A stretch of DNA of 64,000 nt, taken from NCBI GenBank assembly GCA_902494195.1, contig CABUSH010000006.1:34356-98355 (forward strand), written 5' to 3'. The stretch comes from an uncultured Collinsella sp. Its GTDB lineage: Bacteria; Actinomycetota; Coriobacteriia; Coriobacteriales; Coriobacteriaceae. The position numbers were made by a program, and so were the translations under genes. Below, piece after piece: positions 18,394-26,644 of the stretch (position 1 is the first letter of the stretch; each line of letters starts with the position of its first letter). The notes beneath the pieces were generated by a model, which did no database searches, had not been told where the DNA came from, and was given only the letters and a program-made list of their open reading frames with translations.

Positions 18394-18620
18394 CCCACTG
18401 GACAAAAATGGCAAATATGAGTACTGCCACCAAATTAGTAGCAGCAAAATCTCGCCGGAATCGATCGTTTCGATTAATTTCACGCCTTGCCAAGGCTCAA
18501 AATGCCGTGTTTGGTGGGTTAGATATATAGAATAATGTCGAATTGGTATTCTATTCTTGCCAAATGTTATGAGACTACATTAACAGCAGTACTCACATTT
18601 GACGTTATTTGACCACGGGG
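18394..18620. mobile_element. MITE-like element, copy 1
   Basis: About 227 bp, AT-rich, with imperfect terminal inverted repeats. The left end is TGGACAAAAATGGCAAATA followed by TGAGTACTG; the right end reads CAGTACTCACATTTG, then a TTTGACCACGGGG-like border. The same termini bound the better preserved copy at 49972-50212. No transposase is inside, so mobilisation would be in trans. Confidence 0.65.
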
Positions 18621-18800
18621 TCATTCGAAAACCCCTCCCCACGCCGCCAACCCGCCCCATAGCCGTCAAAAACCTTTAACAACAGCCGCCGCACGTTTTG
18701 GCACCGGCTGATTGCCACTCACGGATCGGTACCCCACTATTACCGAACCAAAATCGAAGTCGCGTATCTCATAAAGCTGAAATGACGTACCCTCATCCCA
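18621..18800. other. Leader region of the primase-helicase gene
   Basis: No repeat is recognised here. A minus-strand frame (18666-18848) ends in a protein-like stretch but has no ribosome site and overlaps the helicase start; it may be a gene remnant. Confidence 0.3.
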
Positions 18801-21800
18801 ATGAACGCTGATAAGAATGGCTTTCAAATGAGCAACGGCACGCATCAATACGCCCTTTTCGGGAGCGCCCTATTCAAATTCAATAAAACGGTCGTCCACG
18901 CTTCGGATCCGCGCAAGCAAATCGTTATCTGCAGCAGCGGTCCAGACATCCGTTATACAACGCTGGAAGAATGGGAGAAAGCTGGCGATTCTTTCGATAG
19001 ACGGGCGCAGATCGAAGATATCGTCACCAGCGCAAGCCCAGCGCGCGACAAACTCGAGCTCTTCCGCAATCTCTTTACTGGTCGCAAAGATGTCTACGCT
19101 CATGGGTACCGCAGAAAAGACGGAGGAATTGGCTATACGCCCGCCTGCGCAAATGAGTGGAAGTCAGGCATTTGCCCCAAAGCAAGCCACCAGAGAGTCA
19201 AATGCACGGAATGCAGCAGCCGCGTCTTCCCCGAGTTGAGCGATGCCGCGATCATCGCCCATTTCAGAGGCAATGACGATAGGCTTCGAGACGTTATAGG
19301 CCAATATGTGCTCGATAAAGACAGTAACACGAAAGTCCTGGTCATCGATTTTGACGGAGCCGATTGGAAAGAAGCGACGAAAGCCATTCGACATGTCGCA
19401 AAAAGCCACGGAATCGATGTCGCAGTTGAGCGATCGAGATCGGGCGACGGCGCACATGTCTGGTTTTTCTTCCTAGAGCTCGTCAGCGCAAAGACCGCAC
19501 GAGATTTTGGAAGCAGCCTTATCACCGAAGCGGCGATACTGAACAAGACAATCACCTTCAAAGCATTTGACCGAATGCTGCCCGCGCAGTCCACCATTCC
19601 TGAGGGCGGCTTTGGAAATCTCATAGCGCTGCCTTTTCAAGGAAAAGCGCAGCGAAAAGGGAACAGCGTATTTGTTGACGAGCAATTTGAGCCCTTTCCC
19701 GATCAATGGCTTTACCTTTCGCAAATCCAGTTAATCCCGCGCGTGACGGTGCAAAATCTGATCGAGAGCATCGAAAATAGGTCACATGGAATAGCAGCTG
19801 TTGCGGCGGCAAACACCGGTGTGCCACATTCCCAGAGACTGCGAAAGCGGCTTCCGCTCACACCGCGGGACTTCCCGTCATCGCTGTCCGTCACGCAGAC
19901 CGATATGCTCTATATCCCCGAAAAATCTCTGAGTCCCGCAGCTCAAATGGAAGTCCGCAGGCTTGCAACATTTGCCAACCCAGAATTCTTCCGCGCACAA
20001 TCTATGCATCAATCGGTATTCGGCAAACCGCGGTTCATAGACCTCAGCGAACTTAGAGATGGCTACGTCGCGATTCCCAGAGGCTGCAAGGTTCAACTTG
20101 AGCGGCTGCTTCAAGAAGCCGGCGTTTCTGCCCACTATTCAGACAAACGCAAGTCGAGCCATCCAATTGCGATGGCATTTAAAGGGACTCTTCGCCCTGA
20201 ACAGCAAATTGTCGCTGAACAGATGCTCAGCTATGAAGACGGGATCATGTCCGCACCGACGGGGTTCGGCAAAACCGTCATCGGAGCTTATCTTATTGCT
20301 GCCATTGGTCTTCCAACGCTCGTCATCGTTCCTAAAACTGCGCTCATTGCCCAATGGAAATCCCAACTCGAACGATTTCTCGACATCACGGACAACAGAG
20401 AGCCCGTCCGAACCCCAAAGGGACGAATCAGCAAAAGACAGCCTCCGCTCATTGGGCAAATCGGAGGAGGCAAGACCGCCATAAGCCGTCTCATCGACAT
20501 TGCTTCATTCCAGTCGCTATCCGGCAAGGATCCCCAAACCGGCGAGTCATTAGCCAAGGAGTTCGTTCGCGATTACAGTCTCATCATCTGTGACGAATGC
20601 CACCATGCGGCCGCGCCACAGCTTGAGCTTGTCCTCAAGTCCGCTCCTGCCAAATATGTATATGGCCTTTCCGCAACGCCCGAGCGTTCGGACGGACTCA
20701 CGCGGGCACTCTCGATGCTCTGCGGCCCGGTTCGCTATGTCGTCGATCCAAAAACGCAAGCAATCCAACAGGGGATTCAGCGCATTGTTAGACCGCGTTT
20801 CACCGGAATTCGATTACCCACCTACGGACCAGGAGCATCCTTTAACCAAATTCTCGATCTCCTGTGTGTACACGCCGCGAGAAACGAAGCAATTATCGAG
20901 GACGCCCTCGAGGCCGCATCAAACGGCCGGCATCCGCTTGTGCTATCTAAAAGAAAAAAGCATGCCGAAGAGCTATGCAGGCTACTTCAAAGCCGTGGAC
21001 ACGAACCCATACTCTTAACCGGAGAAATCGACGCCAAAGAAAGAAAAGCAATACTGAAGAGTCTTCCCAGCTTTGAGCATGATCATCGAATCATCGTCGC
21101 AACTGAAAGTCTTCTGGGCGAGGGCTTCGACCTGTCTTACCTTGACACTTTGCTCATTGCCACTCCAATATCTTGGGACGGCAGCATAACGCAGCAGGCA
21201 GGTAGGCTACACAGAAGCCACGAGGGCAAACAGCGGGTTGAGATATTCGACTATGTTGACCTGTCGATACCCATGTTCGCGCGCATGTACCAAAAGAGGC
21301 TCAAGACCTACGCCAAGCTGGGGTATGAAGTCTTTGCGGCAAACGACAACAGACAGGACGATCGAAACATCCTCGTTAGGTCGGCAAGAGCCGTGGAGGC
21401 TTTAGTGAATGACATCGAGAACGCATCGAAAAGCATTTTTATTGCCGCACCCTACGCGTCCGCCGCATGCCTTGAAAAGCTCGCCGCTGCACTCGCGGAT
21501 GCCGCTACCCGTGGAATTGCCCTTGAGATTTCTATTGCTTCAACTCCACGCGATGACGTGAAAGCGATTTTTGCCGAGATGAACGTCAACTATCTCATCA
21601 AAGCCGAAGGACGCCTGTGCGCATCAGTGATTGACGAGGAAACTGTCTGGTACGGAGCTATTCCGTTGCTTGCTTTCCCAAAGAAAGAAGACTGCAGCAT
21701 TCGTTTCAAAAGCAGCGAAGTCGCAGCCGAGCTTTTGAGCGAAATTCAGCGAAAAGTGGAACCGGAGGCCGCGGCGACGAACGGGGTACCCCCAGCAGTT

Positions 21801-21833
21801 GCGGTGAAATGGGGACTGTTTTTGGCTTATTAG
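18801..21833 (+). CDS. TOTE-type archaeo-eukaryotic primase fused to SF2 helicase
   Basis: A 1010-residue fusion. Residues about 95-135 form a Cys cluster (PACANEWKSGICPK, then KCTECSSR). Residues 160-310 form an AEP primase domain with VIDFDGADW (catalytic DxD), RSRSGDGAHVWFFF (sxH motif) and GGFGNLIALPFQG, the layout of the primase domain of TOTE conflict systems. Residues 450-870 are a DExH helicase: APTGFGKT, ICDECHHA, LSATPERSDG, and the C-terminal QQAGRLHRSHEGK. Residues 870-1000 look PLD-like or wedge-like (SIFIAAPYASA). GC is below the neighbours. The start is uncertain: ATG 18801 lacks a clear ribosome site, and ATG 18828 is the alternative. The final residues and stop are supplied by hairpin repeat copy 3. 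A defence or conflict role is inferred from family. Confidence 0.8.
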   Translation: MNADKNGFQMSNGTHQYALFGSALFKFNKTVVHASDPRKQIVICSSGPDIRYTTLEEWEKAGDSFDRRAQIEDIVTSASPARDKLELFRNLFTGRKDVYAHGYRRKDGGIGYTPACANEWKSGICPKASHQRVKCTECSSRVFPELSDAAIIAHFRGNDDRLRDVIGQYVLDKDSNTKVLVIDFDGADWKEATKAIRHVAKSHGIDVAVERSRSGDGAHVWFFFLELVSAKTARDFGSSLITEAAILNKTITFKAFDRMLPAQSTIPEGGFGNLIALPFQGKAQRKGNSVFVDEQFEPFPDQWLYLSQIQLIPRVTVQNLIESIENRSHGIAAVAAANTGVPHSQRLRKRLPLTPRDFPSSLSVTQTDMLYIPEKSLSPAAQMEVRRLATFANPEFFRAQSMHQSVFGKPRFIDLSELRDGYVAIPRGCKVQLERLLQEAGVSAHYSDKRKSSHPIAMAFKGTLRPEQQIVAEQMLSYEDGIMSAPTGFGKTVIGAYLIAAIGLPTLVIVPKTALIAQWKSQLERFLDITDNREPVRTPKGRISKRQPPLIGQIGGGKTAISRLIDIASFQSLSGKDPQTGESLAKEFVRDYSLIICDECHHAAAPQLELVLKSAPAKYVYGLSATPERSDGLTRALSMLCGPVRYVVDPKTQAIQQGIQRIVRPRFTGIRLPTYGPGASFNQILDLLCVHAARNEAIIEDALEAASNGRHPLVLSKRKKHAEELCRLLQSRGHEPILLTGEIDAKERKAILKSLPSFEHDHRIIVATESLLGEGFDLSYLDTLLIATPISWDGSITQQAGRLHRSHEGKQRVEIFDYVDLSIPMFARMYQKRLKTYAKLGYEVFAANDNRQDDRNILVRSARAVEALVNDIENASKSIFIAAPYASAACLEKLAAALADAATRGIALEISIASTPRDDVKAIFAEMNVNYLIKAEGRLCASVIDEETVWYGAIPLLAFPKKEDCSIRFKSSEVAAELLSEIQRKVEPEAAATNGVPPAVAVKWGLFLAY

Positions 21834-21864
21834 CCGCCAATCAATCCCCATTCCACCGCAACTT
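21797..21864. repeat. Hairpin repeat, GTTGCGGTG family, copy 3
   Basis: Arms 21797-21814 and 21845-21864 (AGTTGCGGTG..GGGGA against TCCCCATTCCACCGCAACTT). It overlaps the end of the primase-helicase frame, encoding its last 12 or so residues and the TAG in its loop. Confidence 0.8.
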
Positions 21865-21876
21865 AGAAATCAGCGA

Positions 21877-22185
21877 TCAGCCCAGCGGACCCTGAAACAA
21901 CTCCTGATGAGCGCCCATTCTTACCAGCCTAATCACTGGGTTAGTCTTATGGGGAAGATAAAGAACGACCACATCGACCAAGCCATCGGATAGATGGAAA
22001 TCGATGTGGCCGTTGTAGTTTCCGCCCGGGTTTGAAAGCTCATGGGCGCCATATTCCGCGGGAAGCGAGCCGTGAGCTGCAAGCTCTGCGACCGCCGCCT
22101 TAAACTCGGATTTTAGCTGCGGATGGATGCGCATCGTCCGTTTATAATCCGCCTTAAACTGAGCCTCGACTTTAATCTCAAACAT
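21877..22185 (-). CDS. YafQ/RelE-family mRNA interferase toxin
   Basis: A 102-residue RelE-superfamily toxin of the YafQ type (FEIKVEAQFKADYKRTMRIHP, then GAHELSNPGGNYNGHIDFHLSDG and VVVLYLPHKTNPVIRLVRMGAHQELF). Ribosome-dependent mRNA cleavage is the known activity; His residues near 49, 60 and 94 suit the YafQ active site. It starts 2 bases after the antitoxin stop. It lies in the island between the primase-helicase and the LOG gene. Confidence 0.88.
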   Translation of the reverse strand: MFEIKVEAQFKADYKRTMRIHPQLKSEFKAAVAELAAHGSLPAEYGAHELSNPGGNYNGHIDFHLSDGLVDVVVLYLPHKTNPVIRLVRMGAHQELFQGPLG

Positions 22186-22187
22186 CG

Positions 22188-22487
22188 CTAGTCCTCATCG
22201 AGGAATGATATAAGCTCATCAGCGTTGTTGAATGACGGGCTATCGTCCGGCAAAACCCCCAACTCATGAGCCTCGGCGATCACCATGGCACGCCTCGTCG
22301 CCTCGTTGGGCACCTCCGCCCTTCCTACAATCTCAAAAGGAATCTTTCGCTGATTTACCAGCTGCCGAACGGCAAGATTGAGATAAGAATTGAGGCTGAG
22401 GCCGACCGAATCCAAGAACTCAGTCGCCTGCTCCTTGAGCCCCTCTTCGATGCGAACCGTCGTAGGCTTAACTGTTGCTGTAGACAT
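22188..22487 (-). CDS. RelB/DinJ-family antitoxin
   Basis: A 99-residue protein: N-terminal ribbon-helix-helix (TTVRIEEGLKEQATEFLDSVGLSLNSYLNLAVRQLV) for DNA binding and autoregulation, and an acidic C-terminal arm that would wrap the toxin. ATG 22487 has GAGGAGG 8 bases upstream. It forms a two-gene operon with the toxin and a TATACT -10-like box lies upstream. Confidence 0.88.
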   Translation of the reverse strand: MSTATVKPTTVRIEEGLKEQATEFLDSVGLSLNSYLNLAVRQLVNQRKIPFEIVGRAEVPNEATRRAMVIAEAHELGVLPDDSPSFNNADELISFLDED

Positions 22488-22601
22488 TTGCGACCTCCTC
22501 GCTCTCGTCTTTTGCATCAGTATACCCAATATAAACGGCAAACTGACGTTAGATAGCATCAGATTGCCATACATATTCATGTCGCGGTGGGCACGATTGC
22601 T

Positions 22602-23360
22602 CTACATCAACCCGCTGAGCGCAATGTCGACGGCCTCGTTGAGGTCGTCAGTAATGTGTACCAGATCCGGATCGAGCGGGCTGATCATACCGGCGCTCAT
22701 CACCGGGCCGTTGAGCCAGTCGAACAGGCCCTGCCAGTACTCGCTGCCCACCAGCACGAGCGGCATGCGCTTGACCTTGTGCGTCTGCACCAGCGTGAGA
22801 ACCTCGAACATCTCGTCGAGCGTGCCAAAGCCGCCGGGAAATACGATGGCGCCCGAGCTGTACTTAACGAACATGGTTTTGCGCACAAAGAAGTAGCGGA
22901 AGTCCATGCCGAGGTTCACGTATTTGTTGAGCCCCTGCTCGTGCGGCAATTCAATGCCTAGGCCAACTGACTTGCCGTTGACACTCGCCGCTCCCCTGTT
23001 GGCCGCTTCCATGATGCCGGGGCCGCCACCGGTGATGACCGCCACGCCACGTTGCGCGATCTTGCGCCCGACGGTACGCGCCGCCTTGTAGAGCGGATCG
23101 GTCTTAGGCGTGCGGGCACTGCCGAAGATGGTCACTGCGGGGCCAAGCTCGGCAAGCGCGCCGAAGCCATCGACAAACTCGGCCTGAATGCGCAGCACGC
23201 GCCAGGGATCGGCATGCAGCCAGTCGGTCGAATCTTCGGGCGCCAGCAGGTTGGCATAGGTGTTGTCCTTGGGAATCATGGGGCCGCGCATGACCACGGG
23301 GCCGCGGCGGTACGTCTCGTCGTAGGCGGGCTCGCCCTCGACGTTCTCATTCTTAATCAT
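22602..23360 (-). CDS. LOG-family Rossmann-fold protein
   Basis: A 252-residue protein with the LOG signature PGGFGTLDE and GGGPGIMEAANRGA. Family members are cytokinin-riboside-monophosphate phosphoribohydrolases or related nucleotide 5'-monophosphate nucleosidases. ATG 23360 has AGGAGC upstream. Its 3' 130 bp are duplicated at 18252-18383, so this gene end looks like the integration or recombination site of the island. The gene itself remains intact. Confidence 0.88.
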   Translation of the reverse strand: MIKNENVEGEPAYDETYRRGPVVMRGPMIPKDNTYANLLAPEDSTDWLHADPWRVLRIQAEFVDGFGALAELGPAVTIFGSARTPKTDPLYKAARTVGRKIAQRGVAVITGGGPGIMEAANRGAASVNGKSVGLGIELPHEQGLNKYVNLGMDFRYFFVRKTMFVKYSSGAIVFPGGFGTLDEMFEVLTLVQTHKVKRMPLVLVGSEYWQGLFDWLNGPVMSAGMISPLDPDLVHITDDLNEAVDIALSGLM

Positions 23361-23573
23361 GGGTGCTCCTATCGAGAAAAAGAAAAATGGGCGGGGTCGA
23401 CGCCATGCGTCAAACACCCGCCCGAGCATCAACTATTCGGTATGGTACCCACGATGCATCAAGCACTTGCAAGCTATCGGTCAGCGGTCGTGCAGCCGGC
23501 GTCAGCGAATGTGACGAGCGGCTGCCGCTCAGCCTTTGCCGTTGCCCACGCTCTGTAAGCGTGCCTGTCGCCC
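23361..23573. other. Gap between LOG gene and tgt
   Basis: Contains small hairpins GAGCGGC/GCCGCTC and CACGCT/AGCGTG; the latter, just past the tgt stop, may be its terminator. No tRNA or frame is supported. Confidence 0.35.
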
Positions 23574-24713
<1,140 letters not shown>

Positions 24714-24750
24714 AAACTGGAACTCCTTGGTAGCGGTTCATACGCAAACC

Positions 24751-24756
24751 ATTATA
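24751..24756 (-). promoter_or_regulatory. -10 box of tgt
   Basis: TATAAT on the minus strand, 38 bases upstream of the tgt ATG. No convincing -35 box. Confidence 0.45.
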
Positions 24757-24802
24757 CGGGCAACCCGCAAGAAGCACCGACTCGACAGAAACTGATGCAA
24801 AG

Positions 24803-24884
24803 GGGTCATAGTCGTTTAAGAACGTCCCCAAAGACTACATCTGGGATCATTTCCAACAGCCAAGGTAGCGCCGATGTTATGGCA
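24803..24884. repeat. Dispersed repeat, left part, interrupted by the IS
   Basis: AGTCGTTTAAGAACGTCCCC followed by AAAGACTACA (24811-24840) recurs at 29516-29542 with one change, and GCCGATGTTATGGCA (24870-24884) recurs at 29624-29638. In the second copy the 117-bp unit at 29641 follows two bases later; here its counterpart appears only at 26484, after the IS. Confidence 0.7.
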
Positions 24885-25019
24885 CCGACAGACACTATGA
24901 CCCAATCCGAGGGCACTAAAAAGACAGGAGCCCCCGCTCGTGACCGCGGGTCGGGGCTGCGACAATGATGTTGAAGTGCCATAGGCGCAGCCGCGCCGCA
25001 ACGAGGTTGGGAGGCTCCC

Positions 25020-26141
25020 ATGCCAAAGTATTCTACCGCGTTCGGGATGGACGTCCACCTGAGGTCGACCACCGTCTGCGCCCTCGACGCGGACACCGGC
25101 GAGGCCGTGACGAGGAGGTTCCCCGGCAACCCCTGGGGCGAGATCGCCGGGTGGATGGATGGGTTCCCCGGGCCGTCGCTCGCGGCCTACGAGAGCGGCT
25201 ACCTCGGCTTCGCCCCGCAAAGGGAGCTCGCCGGGCTCGGCGTCGAGTGCGTCGTCGCCGCGGTCTCGAAGATCCCCAGGTCGGCCGCCGACTCGGCCTC
25301 CAAGAACGACAGGAACGACGCCGCCAGGATGGCCAAGGCGATACTCGCCCACGACATCTCCCCCGTATGGGTCCCCTCCCCCGAGGTCGAGGGCATCAGG
25401 GACCTCGCCGGCGCCTACGGCGGGGCGACCGCGCGCCTGGCGACCGCCAAGCAGCGGCTGCTCGCCTTCCTCGCAAGGCGGGGGTTCGTCTACGGCGGCA
25501 CCACGCCCGCCGGCAACCCGAGGAAGTACTGGACCTACGACTTCCTGAGGTGGCTCGACAAGGTCAGGCCTGAGGACGATGGCGGGGTTCGGGCGCTCGC
25601 CGCCCTGAGGAACGAGGTCGAGGCCGCGGCGGAGGCCCGGGCGGACCTGCTCTCCGAGTACAGGGCCGCCGCGGATGCCAGCCCGATCGCCGCGGAGGTG
25701 GCCGCCCTCCAGTCGATCAAGGGCTGCGCCTTCGCGCTGGCCGCAGCCTTCTCGGCCGAGGTCGGCGACTTCACGAGGTTCCGTTCCGGAAGGCAGGTCA
25801 CGGCCTATTTCGGCCTCGCGCCGAGCCAGAGGTCGAGTGGCGACTCCGTGCGGCTCGGAGGCGTCAGCGGTGCGGGCAACGCGCTCGTGAGGAAGCTGGC
25901 CGTTGAGGGTTCATGGTGCTACGCCGCGGCACGGCACCAGCCGAAGCTCATGCCGAGGGACACGGGCGTGCCCCTCGAGATAAGGATGCACGGGAGGAAG
26001 GGGTCCGAGCGGCTCCTGCGGCGGCGCGAGGAGATGCTCGCCCGCGGTATGCCCGCGGCGAAGGCCAACGCGGCCACCGCGGCCGAGCTCGTGAGGTGGC
26101 TCTGGGCCCTCGGCGCGATGTGCCGGGAGGGCGCGGAATAG
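25020..26141 (+). CDS. IS110/IS1111-family DEDD transposase
   Basis: A 373-residue recombinase. The N-terminal RuvC-like domain has GMDVH (D), AYESG (E) and SKNDRNDAARMA (DxxD). The C-terminal Tnp20-type domain has IKGCAFALAAAF, FGLAPSQRSSGDS and GVSGAGNALVRKLAVEGSW, including the likely catalytic Ser. Full length for the family and apparently intact. Codon use is unlike the neighbours (many AGG and CGG Arg codons). AGGTTGGGAGG precedes the ATG. Confidence 0.92.
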   Translation: MPKYSTAFGMDVHLRSTTVCALDADTGEAVTRRFPGNPWGEIAGWMDGFPGPSLAAYESGYLGFAPQRELAGLGVECVVAAVSKIPRSAADSASKNDRNDAARMAKAILAHDISPVWVPSPEVEGIRDLAGAYGGATARLATAKQRLLAFLARRGFVYGGTTPAGNPRKYWTYDFLRWLDKVRPEDDGGVRALAALRNEVEAAAEARADLLSEYRAAADASPIAAEVAALQSIKGCAFALAAAFSAEVGDFTRFRSGRQVTAYFGLAPSQRSSGDSVRLGGVSGAGNALVRKLAVEGSWCYAAARHQPKLMPRDTGVPLEIRMHGRKGSERLLRRREEMLARGMPAAKANAATAAELVRWLWALGAMCREGAE

Positions 26142-26403
26142 ACATAGCCCCCGTCCCGGCGAGCCGGGCGGCCTTCGGGGATACCCCCTATTTCGCTGTG
26201 CGCGCGGAGCCCTCCGCATGCGCCTCGACAGACTTGGGGAACCCCGCCGAAGGAATGGAGTGCGGGCCGACAGAACGGTATCCGCGGATATGAGACTGAG
26301 CCGAAGGCGTCGATGACATGCCGGGGGCGGACCGGGACGGGTTAACGGCAGGCCCCGCCGACCGATTGCAAGCGGTCGGCGGGGCCATTGTGGCTCTTGA
26401 CAG
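26142..26403 (+). ncRNA. Probable guide (seekRNA/bridge RNA) region of the IS
   Basis: A 262-base non-coding stretch between the transposase stop and the right inverted repeat. It contains several stems, including GGCCCCGCCGACCG/CGGTCGGCGGGGCC (26351-26386). IS1111-type elements are known to encode their target-choosing RNA downstream of the transposase. Guide boundaries and binding loops are not resolved here. Confidence 0.45.
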
Positions 26404-26483
26404 CGGATTGGGTCATATGAGCGAAAACCCGCCAGAGCGAGCAAGGTGCCTTCAAGCAAAATGGCGCCGCAGGTTGAGCATAA

Positions 26484-26600
26484 GTCAGCGAGCGGGCCGC
26501 ATTTGAGACAAGGTGATGTGAAACGAAAGGGCGCTGACCTTCTGGTCGCGCCCTTGAAGTTGAACGTCAGATTGTCCAAATGCGGCCCGCGCAGCGTCGG
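26484..26600. repeat. 117-bp dispersed palindromic repeat, copy 1
   Basis: Begins GTCAGCGAGCGGG and ends CGCGCAGCGTCGG; near-identical to 29641-29757. Nested pairing: GCGGGCCGCATTTG with CAAATGCGGCCCGC, and AAGGGCGC with GCGCCCTT. A separate hairpin CCGCCGTTC/GAACGGCGG (26607-26629) follows, before the end of the minus-strand dehydrogenase gene. Confidence 0.8.
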
Positions 26601-26644
26601 CTGGTCCGCCGTTCGTTAGAACGGCGGAACCTGAGACGTAACCC

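Larger units (their letters stand above)
24896..26417 (+). mobile_element. IS110-family element, IS1111-like, with subterminal inverted repeats
   Basis: A DEDD transposase gene flanked by a perfect 14-bp inverted pair TATGACCCAATCCG (24896-24909) and CGGATTGGGTCATA (26404-26417). Subterminal repeats of this kind are the mark of the IS1111 subgroup. About 260 bases of structured non-coding DNA lie between the transposase stop and the right repeat. The exact ends lie a few bases outside these repeats. Confidence 0.75.

Noticed and set aside
18254..18493. Apparent 79-residue minus-strand gene at the island edge
   Set aside because: It is a chance fusion of MITE-like sequence to the duplicated LOG gene end, with no ribosome site.
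18666..18848. 60-residue minus-strand frame upstream of the primase-helicase
   Set aside because: Part of it looks protein-like, but it overlaps the helicase start and has no ribosome site or recognisable family.
23433..23573. Possible tRNA between the LOG gene and tgt
   Set aside because: No cloverleaf with T-loop GTTCRA and acceptor pairing could be drawn; only small hairpins are present.
25911..26579. Minus-strand frame across the IS right end
   Set aside because: Antisense to the transposase and the probable guide-RNA region; composition is not protein-like.
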